Of a stretch of DNA of 53,467 bases, positions 16,064 through 24,136 are shown piece by piece. The notes beneath the pieces were generated by a model. That model searched no databases. It saw nothing but the letters and a program-made list of their open reading frames with translations, and was not told the origin of the DNA. Source of the stretch: Lachnospiraceae bacterium UBA1753 (lineage in GTDB: Bacteria; Bacillota; Clostridia; Lachnospirales; Lachnospiraceae); NCBI GenBank assembly GCA_002317595.1, contig DCHL01000103.1, positions 1 through 53,467 of the forward strand. Direction: 5' to 3'. Position 1 is the stretch's first letter; the number at the start of each line of letters is the position of its first letter. The position numbers were made by a program, and so were the translations under genes.

Positions 16064-16903
16064 ATGTACGAACCTATGAACGGACCTGCAAAGCTTACCG
16101 ACATATTTATTGCCGCCGGTGAGAATAAGGCCAAAACAGCTTATTTCAAATTTTTTATCTTAACCATAATGGCAGGAGCATTTATTGCTTTCGGTGGTGC
16201 ATGCAGCTCGCTTGCAGCCCATGCTGTCGAGAATCCCGGACTTGCAAAGCTTGTATCCGGATGCATCTTCCCCTGTGGTCTGATGCTTATCGTGTTCATC
16301 GGAGGTGAGCTCTTTACAGGTGACTGCCTCATGATAATGGGATGCATAGAGAAAAAATATAGTGCACTCACAATGACCACAAGACTTGCAATCGTTCTTG
16401 CAGGCAATTTCGTTGGAGCAATCATTGTAGTACTTCTTGTATATTACAGTGGACAGTACAACATGGGAGCAGGTGCTCTTGGCGCTTATACAATCAAGGT
16501 TGCTTACGGTAAATGCACACTTAAATTTGGTGCTGCTGTTTGTTCAGGTATCCTGTGTAACGTCCTTGTATGTGCGGCAGTTCTCATGGGCGCAGCAGCC
16601 AAGGATGCAGGGGGAAAGGTCCTTGCCATCTTCTTCCCCATCATGACATTCGTTGTCGGCGGATTTGAGCACTGCGTTGCAAATATGTACTACATTCCTG
16701 CCGGACTCATCGCAGCAACCAATGAGACCTATGCTGCAAAAGCCATGGAACTCTACGGGCTTACTGCTGAGCAGCTTGCGCAGATCAATGTTTATAATTT
16801 CTGTGTTACCAATCTCATTCCTGTTGTTATCGGTAATGTACTTGGTGGAATGGTGTTCATCGCACTTCCCCTCTACCTTACAACCAAGACCAAGAATCAG
16901 TAA
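16064..16903 (+). CDS. focA: Formate/nitrite transporter family channel (FocA-like)
   Basis: The 279-residue membrane protein matches FNT channels, pentamers that pass formate or nitrite. Family features include an N-terminal segment before six membrane helices, GGELFTGDCLMI in the first half, and GFEHCVANMYYIPAG in the second, with the conserved pore histidine. Formate is the expected substrate because the window also encodes PFL. GAGGG precedes the ATG. It stands as a single gene with its own terminator, about 15 kb from the PFL genes. Confidence 0.92.
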   Translation: MYEPMNGPAKLTDIFIAAGENKAKTAYFKFFILTIMAGAFIAFGGACSSLAAHAVENPGLAKLVSGCIFPCGLMLIVFIGGELFTGDCLMIMGCIEKKYSALTMTTRLAIVLAGNFVGAIIVVLLVYYSGQYNMGAGALGAYTIKVAYGKCTLKFGAAVCSGILCNVLVCAAVLMGAAAKDAGGKVLAIFFPIMTFVVGGFEHCVANMYYIPAGLIAATNETYAAKAMELYGLTAEQLAQINVYNFCVTNLIPVVIGNVLGGMVFIALPLYLTTKTKNQ

Positions 16904-16918
16904 TTTTCTCGAAATACT

Positions 16919-16952
16919 GGCTGTCGCATATAATATGCGGCAGCCTTTTTTT
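16919..16952 (+). terminator. Terminator after the FocA-like gene
   Basis: GGCTGTCGCATA pairs with TATGCGGCAGCC (ending at 16945), followed by seven T residues. It shares the GGCTGTCGCA core with the terminator at 2861-2897. Confidence 0.92.
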
Positions 16953-17030
16953 GGCCCGATTCGGTTGCAGACCAGAAATGGGGAAACCATTCATGAATTG
17001 GAGCATTGGCTATGAAAACGAGATAGAAAA

Positions 17031-17253
17031 ACGCCGCAAGGATACATTGGTGCATGTGAATGCGAAGGGCCCTATAATCATCCGGATTCAGTGAATAACC
17101 AGAGAACGCCTCGCATGGACGCGAGGCGTAGGTGCCAACTGAGCCCGGATGGCGAATTGGCGCCGGTCTCGTTCGTATGATTATACTATCTCTGAATCCG
17201 CAGGTGATTAAGGGTCCCGTAGCACTGAATATGCCCAAGTATCCTTGTGGCGT
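17031..17253. other. 223-base imperfect palindromic non-coding element
   Basis: The 344-base gap between focA and ftsH contains two inverted arms of about 67 bases, 17031-17097 and 17187-17253. Read inward, each begins ACGCC-CAAGGATAC, passes through GGG-CCCT-TAATCA, and ends CGGATTCAG. The 89-base centre holds a perfect nine-base-pair hairpin, ACGCCTCGC (17106-17114) with GCGAGGCGT (17121-17129), and a second stem, GGTGCCAA (17131-17138) with TTGGCGCC (17157-17164). Both strands could fold into one long branched hairpin. No convincing gene is present. It may be a structured RNA or a miniature palindromic repeat element. Confidence 0.75.
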
Positions 17254-17287
17254 GAAAAGGGCCATCGCATTTTTGCGCGACAGCCCC
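17254..17287 (-). terminator. Terminator of ftsH
   Basis: On the minus strand GGGCTGTCGC pairs with GCGATGGCCC (allowing G-U pairs) around an A-rich loop and is followed by TTTT. It lies just after the ftsH stop codon and just outside the palindromic element. Confidence 0.8.
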
Positions 17288-17296
17288 AATACATAA

Positions 17297-19132
17297 TTAC
17301 TCTGTTATTTCTGCGTCTACATCAACGATGTCTTTTGAGAACAACGCCTCAAACTCATCCCTTGTCATCTTCTCATTTTCAATCAGATAAGCAGCAGCCT
17401 TATCAAGCACATCCCTGTTCTGAAGAATGAGCTCATATGCCTTGTTGTAACAGTCGTTGATGATTGTCCTTACTTCCTCATCAATAGCAGATGCTGTCGA
17501 CTCGGAGATTGATTTGGTATGGGCAAGGTCACGTCCGATGAATACCTCATCACCATCGTCAGCGTAATTTACCATTCCAAGTTTCTCTGACATACCATAT
17601 TTGACAACCATGTTCCTTGCCACTCTTGTGGCGTCCTTAATATCCTGTGATGCTCCGCCTGTATAATCATCAAAGACTATACGTTCTGCAATTCTTCCAC
17701 CAAGAGATACCATGATGTGATTGAGCATCATTGTCCTGGTCACATGGACATCATCCTTCTCGGGAAGGGGCATTGTGTATCCCAGGGCACCAGGGCCTGT
17801 TGGAATAATTGAGATGAGGTATACGTTTCCAACGCCTTCCAGAAGGTGGAAGAGGATTGCATGGCCAACCTCATGGTAAGCAGTAATCTTCTTATCGCTG
17901 TCAGAAATCACCTTGGACTTCTTCTCACTTCCGACACCAACCTTTATGAAAGCTCTTCTGATATCATCCTGGCTGATGTATTTCTTATCAGCACGCGCTG
18001 CTGTGATAGCAGCCTCGTTCATAAGATTCTCAAGATCTGCACCGACAAGACCTGCTGTAGTCTTTGCAACCTGATCAAGGTCAACATCATCTCCAAGCGG
18101 CTTATTTTTTGCATGTACATTGAGGATTTCAAGTCTGCCCTTGACATCAGGGCCGCCCACAGCAACCTTTCTGTCGAAACGACCAGGACGCATGATTGCA
18201 GGGTCAAGGATGTCCACGCGGTTCGTCGCAGCCATCACGATAATGCCTTCATTCACGCCAAATCCATCCATCTCAACCAGAAGCTGATTAAGAGTCTGCT
18301 CGCGCTCATCATGACCGCCACCCATTCCTGTACCTCGGCGTCTTGCCACGGCATCAATCTCATCAATGAATACAATACAGGGAGCATTCTTCTTGGCATC
18401 TGCAAAGAGGTCTCTCACTCTTGATGCACCTACTCCGACGAACATCTCTACAAAGTCTGAACCCGAAATGGAGAAGAAAGGTACTCCTGCCTCTCCTGCC
18501 ACAGCCTTGGCAAGAAGCGTCTTTCCGGTTCCAGGAGGGCCCTCAAGAAGCACACCCTTAGGAATTCTTGCTCCAAGCTGAACGTACTTTGCAGGACTCT
18601 TTAAGAAGTCTACTATCTCCTCAAGCTCCTCTTTCTCTTCCTGGAGACCAGCAACATCACCAAAGCGGACCTTGATATCACCATGTGATAGCCTGGCGTG
18701 GCTCTTTCCAAAGTTCGCCATCTTACTGCCGCCCGCTGCCTGTCCATTCATGAGAAGCATAATGAAGTACAGTACGATACCCATAAGGATAATCGGAAGG
18801 ACTGTCGTCATAAACCAGCCTTCTCTCTGCACATCCCTCATGGTATAAGTCGGGAATTTCTCCTTGAGTTCTTCCTCAAGTACTGACACATCTCCGACTA
18901 CCAGTTTTTTTCCTGAACCATCATTTAGCACAACAGTCGCAACACCAGTCGGTGTTTCCTTGTTTGGCTGGATATCCACAGAACTTACGTTTCCTGCGTT
19001 AAGATCTGCCTCAAAACGATTGTACGAGTATGTATCTGCTGCCTTAAGAGCTCCTGCCATTGAATATATCAGGCCAAAAAGCATGAGCAGAAAAATGATT
19101 GAAATAAATGTTCCTCTGTAATTTTTCTTCAT
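17297..19132 (-). CDS. ftsH: ATP-dependent zinc metalloprotease FtsH
   Basis: The 611-residue membrane protease degrades misassembled membrane proteins and regulators. It has two N-terminal membrane helices (about 8-28 and 108-128) flanking an extracytoplasmic domain. The AAA+ ATPase follows (Walker A GPPGTGKT, Walker B CIVFIDEID, arginine-finger region RPGRFDR), then the zinc protease HEVGH. All active residues are intact and the length is normal. It lies seven bases after the tilS-hpt fusion gene, a Firmicutes-typical neighbour. Confidence 0.98.
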   Translation of the reverse strand: MKKNYRGTFISIIFLLMLFGLIYSMAGALKAADTYSYNRFEADLNAGNVSSVDIQPNKETPTGVATVVLNDGSGKKLVVGDVSVLEEELKEKFPTYTMRDVQREGWFMTTVLPIILMGIVLYFIMLLMNGQAAGGSKMANFGKSHARLSHGDIKVRFGDVAGLQEEKEELEEIVDFLKSPAKYVQLGARIPKGVLLEGPPGTGKTLLAKAVAGEAGVPFFSISGSDFVEMFVGVGASRVRDLFADAKKNAPCIVFIDEIDAVARRRGTGMGGGHDEREQTLNQLLVEMDGFGVNEGIIVMAATNRVDILDPAIMRPGRFDRKVAVGGPDVKGRLEILNVHAKNKPLGDDVDLDQVAKTTAGLVGADLENLMNEAAITAARADKKYISQDDIRRAFIKVGVGSEKKSKVISDSDKKITAYHEVGHAILFHLLEGVGNVYLISIIPTGPGALGYTMPLPEKDDVHVTRTMMLNHIMVSLGGRIAERIVFDDYTGGASQDIKDATRVARNMVVKYGMSEKLGMVNYADDGDEVFIGRDLAHTKSISESTASAIDEEVRTIINDCYNKAYELILQNRDVLDKAAAYLIENEKMTRDEFEALFSKDIVDVDAEITE

Positions 19133-19139
19133 ATAATTC

Positions 19140-21125
19140 CTATTCTACAACACCAATATAAGGGAGGTTACGATAATCCTGAGCATAATCAAGACCATAA
19201 CCAACCACAAACTCATCAGGGATTACAAATCCTACATAATCCACATCAACATGAACCACTCTTCTGTCAGGCTTGTCAAGCAGTGTGGTAAGCTTCAGAG
19301 AAGCAGGATTTCTTGTCTTCAGAAGTGTAAGCAGATAGCTCAGCGTCCTTCCTGTATCAATAATATCCTCAACTACAATTATATTTTTTCCCTCCAAAGG
19401 CTCATCCATGTCGAGTGTAACCTTAACCTCTCCACTTGAATTTGTGCTGTTTCCATAGCTTGAACAGCGCATGAACTCAACCCTTACAGGAACAGTAATC
19501 CTCTTTGCAAGCTCACAGGTATAGAACACAGAACCCTTCAGAATGCAGACAAGAGTTACCTCCTGCCCTGCATAATCCTCGCTGATCTGTGCAGCTATCT
19601 CCGCAATACGGGTGTCAACCTGCTCCTCTGTAATCATCGTACGGATATTTACATTCATCTTCTTTTCCCCCTGAAGATCGTCCTTGACAAGCTTTGCCTC
19701 CAGGACTTTCTTTGTTTCTGGTGTTACCTTATAATTCTCACTAATCCTGCTGATGTCATCACCAACAACCCAGATCACATCACTTCCAGATTTAAGAGAT
19801 ACAATCATGTAATCGTCTCTCTTATTCGCCGGAATTTTCTGATTGGTAAAAAAATCCTGCAGTTTCTGTGTTCCGACATTCAAGGTGATGCGGTCTCCAG
19901 GACCTCTTCCTCGCAGGACCACATTCCCCTTGATTTTATCATAATCAAACCACTTCGTGTAAAAATCTTTAGGATAATCAAGTTCCTTTCCAGGTTCAAG
20001 ATCAAATACCCAGGTCTTCAGTCTCCAGCCATTTAATGCCTTCTCTGGATTTTTTCCTGCATTCTTGAGTTCACGTACTCTCTCATGTGTGTCCTCTCTC
20101 ATGGTAAAAATAACCTCCTCATAATTCTTGGTGATTTTCAGTCTGTAAGGTAAATCAATACTTTTTCCAGACTGCCCCATGTACAGCCTCTCTATGGCCG
20201 ACAGATGCTCCGCTGTAATATCCTTAAGCTTCCCTGTCATATTTTTTACAGTAAGACGCAGTACCTCTTCCACAACGGCAATATGCTCGTTTGAAAAAAT
20301 GGAGCCATCAATCCGCAGTTCTCTTTCTTCGCCAGCTGCTCCGTTATCTGTCACATACTTATTATAACATTCTCCGGCCGACATAATGAGAAAATCCCAT
20401 ACCCTTGATAATCTATCTGCCGCTTCTCCAATATGCTCCGTGCTGCGCTGGTTGACATGGCTGCACTCGGGGATAATATTATGCCGAATACGGTTTCTAG
20501 AATAATCAGTATCGGCATTTGTCTCATCTGTTCTGAAGGAAAGCCCTTCCTGGCTCAGAAAATCTTCAATCTCACTACGCCTAAAACATAGCAGAGGCCT
20601 GATAAGCAGAGCCTCTTCATAGCTGTCCACCGCTCTCATCCCGCACAGTCCCCTGATTCCAGTACCTCGCAGTAGATTATGTACTACAGTCTCAGCCTGA
20701 TCATCCATATGGTGGGCAACTGCTATAACCTTTCGGCCTTCTCCATCAAGAGCAGACATGAATGACGAATACCGCTCCCGTCTTCCTGCTTCTTCTACCG
20801 TCTCATGCCTCTGTTTTGCTATCTCTGGGATGTTTTTTCTGATTGTTATGCACTCTATGTGGCGCTCCCTACAGAAGTTTTCCACAAATACTGCGTCTCC
20901 ATCTGCACTTTCGCCACGGATACCATGATGAATGTGGATAACCTTCAGCGCGAAGGACTTTCTGTCATTATTTTTTCCACACAGAAATCTTTGATATTTC
21001 CACAACAAAAACAGGAGGCACAGCGAATCTGCTCCTCCTGATACACCTACAACAACCTGGTCACCAACATGGACCATATCGTTCTCTTCTATATATCTGA
21101 ATACTCTGTCAGTAATATTATTCAT
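19140..21125 (-). CDS. TilS-Hpt fusion: tRNA(Ile)-lysidine synthase and hypoxanthine phosphoribosyltransferase
   Basis: This 661-residue protein joins two normally separate enzymes in one frame. The N-terminal part is TilS, which converts the anticodon C34 of tRNA-Ile to lysidine; its PP-loop is SGGADS (29-34), with the IHIHHGIRGESADGD and AHHMDDQAET motifs. The C-terminal 172 residues are Hpt, which salvages hypoxanthine and guanine with PRPP; its PRPP loop is VVEDIIDTGRTLSYLL. The start at 21125 overlaps divIC by eight bases. A similar bifunctional protein is known in Listeria. A separate start for the Hpt half may exist at 19658. Confidence 0.93.
   Translation of the reverse strand: MNNITDRVFRYIEENDMVHVGDQVVVGVSGGADSLCLLFLLWKYQRFLCGKNNDRKSFALKVIHIHHGIRGESADGDAVFVENFCRERHIECITIRKNIPEIAKQRHETVEEAGRRERYSSFMSALDGEGRKVIAVAHHMDDQAETVVHNLLRGTGIRGLCGMRAVDSYEEALLIRPLLCFRRSEIEDFLSQEGLSFRTDETNADTDYSRNRIRHNIIPECSHVNQRSTEHIGEAADRLSRVWDFLIMSAGECYNKYVTDNGAAGEERELRIDGSIFSNEHIAVVEEVLRLTVKNMTGKLKDITAEHLSAIERLYMGQSGKSIDLPYRLKITKNYEEVIFTMREDTHERVRELKNAGKNPEKALNGWRLKTWVFDLEPGKELDYPKDFYTKWFDYDKIKGNVVLRGRGPGDRITLNVGTQKLQDFFTNQKIPANKRDDYMIVSLKSGSDVIWVVGDDISRISENYKVTPETKKVLEAKLVKDDLQGEKKMNVNIRTMITEEQVDTRIAEIAAQISEDYAGQEVTLVCILKGSVFYTCELAKRITVPVRVEFMRCSSYGNSTNSSGEVKVTLDMDEPLEGKNIIVVEDIIDTGRTLSYLLTLLKTRNPASLKLTTLLDKPDRRVVHVDVDYVGFVIPDEFVVGYGLDYAQDYRNLPYIGVVE
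19656..19672 (-). promoter_or_regulatory. hpt: Internal ribosome-binding site and start for a free Hpt
   Basis: Within the fusion gene, AGGGGG (19667-19672, minus strand) lies eight bases before an in-frame ATG at 19658. That ATG begins MNVNIRTMITEEQVD, which looks like a natural Hpt N-terminus. Translation from here would yield a 172-residue Hpt (19140-19658), the usual size. The gene may therefore make both the fusion and a free Hpt. Confidence 0.6.
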
Positions 21126-21429
21126 TGTCAGGCTTAAAAATAATCTCATCAGAGTAGACAAGTCCAAGCTTCTCCTTTGCGACCTTCTCCGCATACTTCT
21201 TCGTCTTGGTCAGCTTCTTGAGCTCGGCTAACTCCTTAGTGTACTCGTTCTGCTCATCAATCTGCTCCTGGAGCACTGCCTCACGTGCCCTAAGCTCGTC
21301 TCGCTTCGCTGTAAGTGACTTGCAGTTGATATACATTACTGTGAACAGCAGCAAAACAACAAACGATACAATCAGCATTCCGCCCTTATTCTGTTTCTTT
21401 TTTCTTCTAAAAGCAACCCTGCGTCTCAA
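21118..21429 (-). CDS. divIC: Septum formation initiator DivIC/FtsB
   Basis: The 103-residue protein has a basic N-terminus (RRRVAFRRKKKQNK), one membrane helix (about 18-35) and an extracytoplasmic coiled coil (LTAKRDELRAREAVLQEQID), followed by YAEKVAKEKLGLV. This is the DivIC/FtsB layout, a bitopic cell-division protein that works with FtsL. The start is TTG at 21429, with AGAGG nine bases upstream. It lies between rqcP and tilS, as in Bacillus. Confidence 0.88.
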   Translation of the reverse strand: MRRRVAFRRKKKQNKGGMLIVSFVVLLLFTVMYINCKSLTAKRDELRAREAVLQEQIDEQNEYTKELAELKKLTKTKKYAEKVAKEKLGLVYSDEIIFKPDNE

Positions 21430-21484
21430 CTAATCATACCTCTGTGCGCAACTTCCACCTAATATAATAAGTGACTATGTTTAC

Positions 21485-21513
21485 ATAATACTTATGTTTC
21501 AACCAGTAGTCAA
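21485..21513 (-). promoter_or_regulatory. Promoter for divIC-tilS/hpt-ftsH
   Basis: On the minus strand TTGACT (21508-21513), a 17-base spacer and TATTAT (21485-21490) form a good sigma-A promoter, about 55 bases before divIC. It would drive divIC, the tilS-hpt fusion and ftsH. Confidence 0.65.
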
Positions 21514-21626
21514 CCCGATTTTTCCTTATTTTATGGGGTATTTTCTACTGTGCCTACATATTGTGGTTTACGTAAAGTATTGGCACTACATATCGCATCG
21601 ACGCAAATTTCAAAGTTTACTTATTC

Positions 21627-21866
21627 TTACAGAACTTCGTACATGTCCTTCGCTTCTTCTTTTCTGACAACCTCCTGTACGGATGTCACCTTAACCCTCA
21701 CGGGCTTTGTTCCAAAGGATATCTCAATGATGTCGCCTGCCTTGACCTCAGCTCCTGCCTTGGCAACCTTGTCATTAATTGACACTCTTCCAGCGTCACA
21801 GGCTTCATTTGCCACCGTCCTGCGCTTTATTAACCTTGATACCTTGAGATACTTATCAAGTCTCAT
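21627..21866 (-). CDS. rqcP: RNA-binding S4-domain protein RqcP (YabO)
   Basis: The 79-residue protein is an S4-domain RNA-binding protein: MRLDKYLKVSRLIKRRTVA and GRVSINDKVAKAGAEVKAGD. RqcP/YabO/Hsp15-like proteins act in ribosome-associated quality control by binding stalled 50S subunits with tRNA. The location beside divIC, as in Bacillus, supports RqcP over generic Hsp15. GAGAGG precedes the ATG. The usual yabP, yabQ and spoIIE genes between rqcP and tilS are absent. Confidence 0.9.
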   Translation of the reverse strand: MRLDKYLKVSRLIKRRTVANEACDAGRVSINDKVAKAGAEVKAGDIIEISFGTKPVRVKVTSVQEVVRKEEAKDMYEVL

Positions 21867-21883
21867 TATCTAACCTCTCTAAA

Positions 21884-21914
21884 AGAAAAAAGAGGGTCCG
21901 TATCCGAACCCTCC
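21884..21914 (-). terminator. Terminator after the HU gene
   Basis: On the minus strand GAGGGTTCGG pairs with CCGTAC-type sequence ending ACCCTCT, with a short loop, followed by TTTTTTCTTTT. It makes the HU transcript an independent unit from rqcP. Confidence 0.85.
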
Positions 21915-21943
21915 TGGAAAATCTGTCTCGCTAAAAATATGAA

Positions 21944-22219
21944 TTAAGCGTTGATAGCATCCTTAAGAGCCTTACCAGCCTTGAACTTAGGAGCCTTAGA
22001 AGCTGCGATTGTGATCTTCTCCTTTGTTGCAGGATTGAGACCCTCACGAGCTGCTCTCTCAGAAACTGCGAATGTACCAAAACCAACAAGCTGAACTGAT
22101 CCACCAGCCTTAAGCTCGTCTGTAACTACCTCTGTAAATGCCTTAACAACTGCCTCAGCGTCCTTCTTCTGTACGCCAGCCTTCTCAACGATTGCTGCAA
22201 CTAACTCTGTCTTGTTCAT
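21944..22219 (-). CDS. hup: DNA-binding protein HU
   Basis: The 91-residue protein is a classic HU: MNKTELVAAIVEKAG, the beta-arm region GFGTFAVSERAAREGLNPAT, and the C-terminal KAPKFKAGKALKDAI. It bends and compacts DNA as a homodimer. An upstream in-frame extension was rejected because the ATG at 22219 has TAGGAGG upstream and matches the family start. It has its own promoter and terminator, consistent with high expression. Confidence 0.97.
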   Translation of the reverse strand: MNKTELVAAIVEKAGVQKKDAEAVVKAFTEVVTDELKAGGSVQLVGFGTFAVSERAAREGLNPATKEKITIAASKAPKFKAGKALKDAINA

Positions 22220-22293
22220 TATAAAATTCCTCCTAATTATTAGTTCATGATTACATGCGCTCCAATATCTTGTATCTTGCGCGTCCACGCTTT

Positions 22294-22322
22294 ACTATAC
22301 TAATTACCCCCTATTTTGTCAA
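22294..22322 (-). promoter_or_regulatory. Strong sigma-A promoter for HU
   Basis: On the minus strand TTGACA (22317-22322), a 17-base spacer and TATAGT (22294-22299) give a near-consensus promoter about 75 bases before the HU start. Confidence 0.85.
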
Positions 22323-22399
22323 GGGAATCCTTGATTTTAGGGCATTTTTGCGACTTTTCGGCAATATTAACAGTAAATGATACACCACAAGATAAGGCA

Positions 22400-24124
22400 C
22401 TATTCCTCCTCAATCTTTATCTCTTCGTCACCGCTGTCTCCATCGTCCTTCTCATCGCTGCCACCATCGTCTCCATCGTCCTTCTTATCGCCGTCGTCCT
22501 TCTTATCACCGTCGTCCTTATCTCCACTGTCATCTGTCTCGCCAGTGTCTGTGGCAGGTGAACTCTCTTCTTCAGGATCCTTCTCGTCACCAGATTCCTC
22601 AATCACTCCTTCGACCTCCTCGACGGGATCTTCACCATCTGCAGGAACTTCTTCTACGATACCTTCCTCCTCGGTGTCTTCAGAGATTTCTTCTTCGTCA
22701 TCTGTATTTTTATCATCTGACTTTACAAGATCCTTAAAATTATAGGTCTCATCTGATGAATCAGCTTTAAGATTTATGGTATAGCTCTTTGTTACATAAC
22801 CAGTTTTTCTCAGCGTTATAACATGCGAGCCAGATTCCTTTGTGAAATGAAGCGGAGCTACACCCTTGTAAACGCCATCAAAGTATACTTCAACATCTTC
22901 AGGCTCGTCGATGAACAGCCTTCCCTTCTTAGAAGATGAAGAGTTTGACGATGTTGAACTTGATGATTTAGATGATGATTTCTTAGCAGATGACGATGAC
23001 TTTGAGGAGCTTGAAGACGCCTTCGACGAAGCCCTGTCCTTCACATAGTCAATCGTATTCTCATCGTCCTCTTCCTCATCCTCATTGTTATCAAGTCCGT
23101 CTTCATCTTCAAGGGTGATTCTGACTTCAGCCTTTGGCTTTCCGACCTTGAGGAACTCCTGAATAGGCACATAGCCGTCCCTTGAAGCCTCAATTTTATA
23201 AACACCATACTCAAGCTTTACTGGCAGCACATGGTTTGTCTCCTCGCCATTGATAAGGAGCTTTGCATCCTCAGGGTCTGTCACAAAATTGACCTCACCA
23301 ATCTGAAGTATCTCATCCTTCAGGTCTGATACATCAACCTTTGTCTCTTCATCCCTGGCAATGTGGACCATCTTGCTTCCACCGCGTCCCTTGTAGGAGA
23401 TGTGCATCTCATAGTCACCCTCTGGAACAAGAAGCAGCATCTTATCAGAAATGGGCTTTATTATCTTATTTCCCACTTCAACCCAGCCGCCGACGAACGC
23501 ACTTTCACCCTTCAGCTTAAGGTATCCATGGCCCTTATCGATATTAACTGCAAGCGCCTCTCTTCCAATACCAGTAACTGTAATAATGTCGTTCTCAATA
23601 ATATCCTCAATTCCGCCGACTTCACCATCCATGATTACAACCAGGTTTTCAGGCAGCTTGTAATTTTCCCTACCAAGCTTCATTACACCTGTGTTCTCAT
23701 TATTTGAGTGGTGCTCAACACCCCTTACGGTAAATGTGTTCGGCGATTTCTTAAGGCTGGCAAGCTTCTTCGAATGCGTAGAGAGGCTGACATCCACAAT
23801 ATCCCCGGCTTTTAACTGAGCCGCTGACAGAGCCTCGCCGTACTCATCATTGAAATATGTCCTTCCATCGTAGGACAGTTCATATCTGCTGCCACTCCCA
23901 GTTGTCTGTAGGACAATGCTTTTCTCGCTTTCATTTATATCAATGACAATAGCAGTATCAACAGCCTTAAGTTCATCATCTGAAGGCATCTCACTTTCTG
24001 GCTCAGCCTCAGCCGCGGCCATCTCGCCCTTTATCCTGGTCTTCGCACTTAGTCCATAGATAACGGCTCCCACAGCTCCTGTCATCAGAAATAATACAAT
24101 TCCAAAAATAAGTACTTTTCTCAT
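22400..24124 (-). CDS. Membrane-anchored PEGA-domain protein with acidic tail
   Basis: The 574-residue protein has an N-terminal membrane helix (RKVLIFGIVLFLMTGAVGAV) and a long extracytoplasmic region with two PEGA-type beta modules. The first is near NFVTDPEDAKLLINGEE, ending SRDGYVPIQEF; the second is near LFIDEPEDVEVYFDGVYKG, ending RKTGYVTKSY. A serine/lysine-rich linker separates them, and the last 120 residues are very acidic, including three DDGDKK-type repeats. PEGA domains occur on cell-surface proteins, but the function here is unknown. The frame extends back to a TTG at 24130; the ATG at 24124 is preferred. It follows cca by about 12 bases. Confidence 0.82.
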   Translation of the reverse strand: MRKVLIFGIVLFLMTGAVGAVIYGLSAKTRIKGEMAAAEAEPESEMPSDDELKAVDTAIVIDINESEKSIVLQTTGSGSRYELSYDGRTYFNDEYGEALSAAQLKAGDIVDVSLSTHSKKLASLKKSPNTFTVRGVEHHSNNENTGVMKLGRENYKLPENLVVIMDGEVGGIEDIIENDIITVTGIGREALAVNIDKGHGYLKLKGESAFVGGWVEVGNKIIKPISDKMLLLVPEGDYEMHISYKGRGGSKMVHIARDEETKVDVSDLKDEILQIGEVNFVTDPEDAKLLINGEETNHVLPVKLEYGVYKIEASRDGYVPIQEFLKVGKPKAEVRITLEDEDGLDNNEDEEEDDENTIDYVKDRASSKASSSSSKSSSSAKKSSSKSSSSTSSNSSSSKKGRLFIDEPEDVEVYFDGVYKGVAPLHFTKESGSHVITLRKTGYVTKSYTINLKADSSDETYNFKDLVKSDDKNTDDEEEISEDTEEEGIVEEVPADGEDPVEEVEGVIEESGDEKDPEEESSPATDTGETDDSGDKDDGDKKDDGDKKDDGDDGGSDEKDDGDSGDEEIKIEEE

Positions 24125-24136
24125 TCTCAATTCAAG

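Noticed and set aside
16897..17289. 130-residue minus-strand open frame across the focA-ftsH gap
   Set aside because: It spans both terminators and the palindromic element, has no ribosome-binding site and no recognisable domain; the inverted-repeat structure explains the sequence better.
22377..22745. Serine/proline-rich plus-strand frame opposite the PEGA protein tail
   Set aside because: It is the complement of the acidic repeat tail and has no ribosome-binding site.
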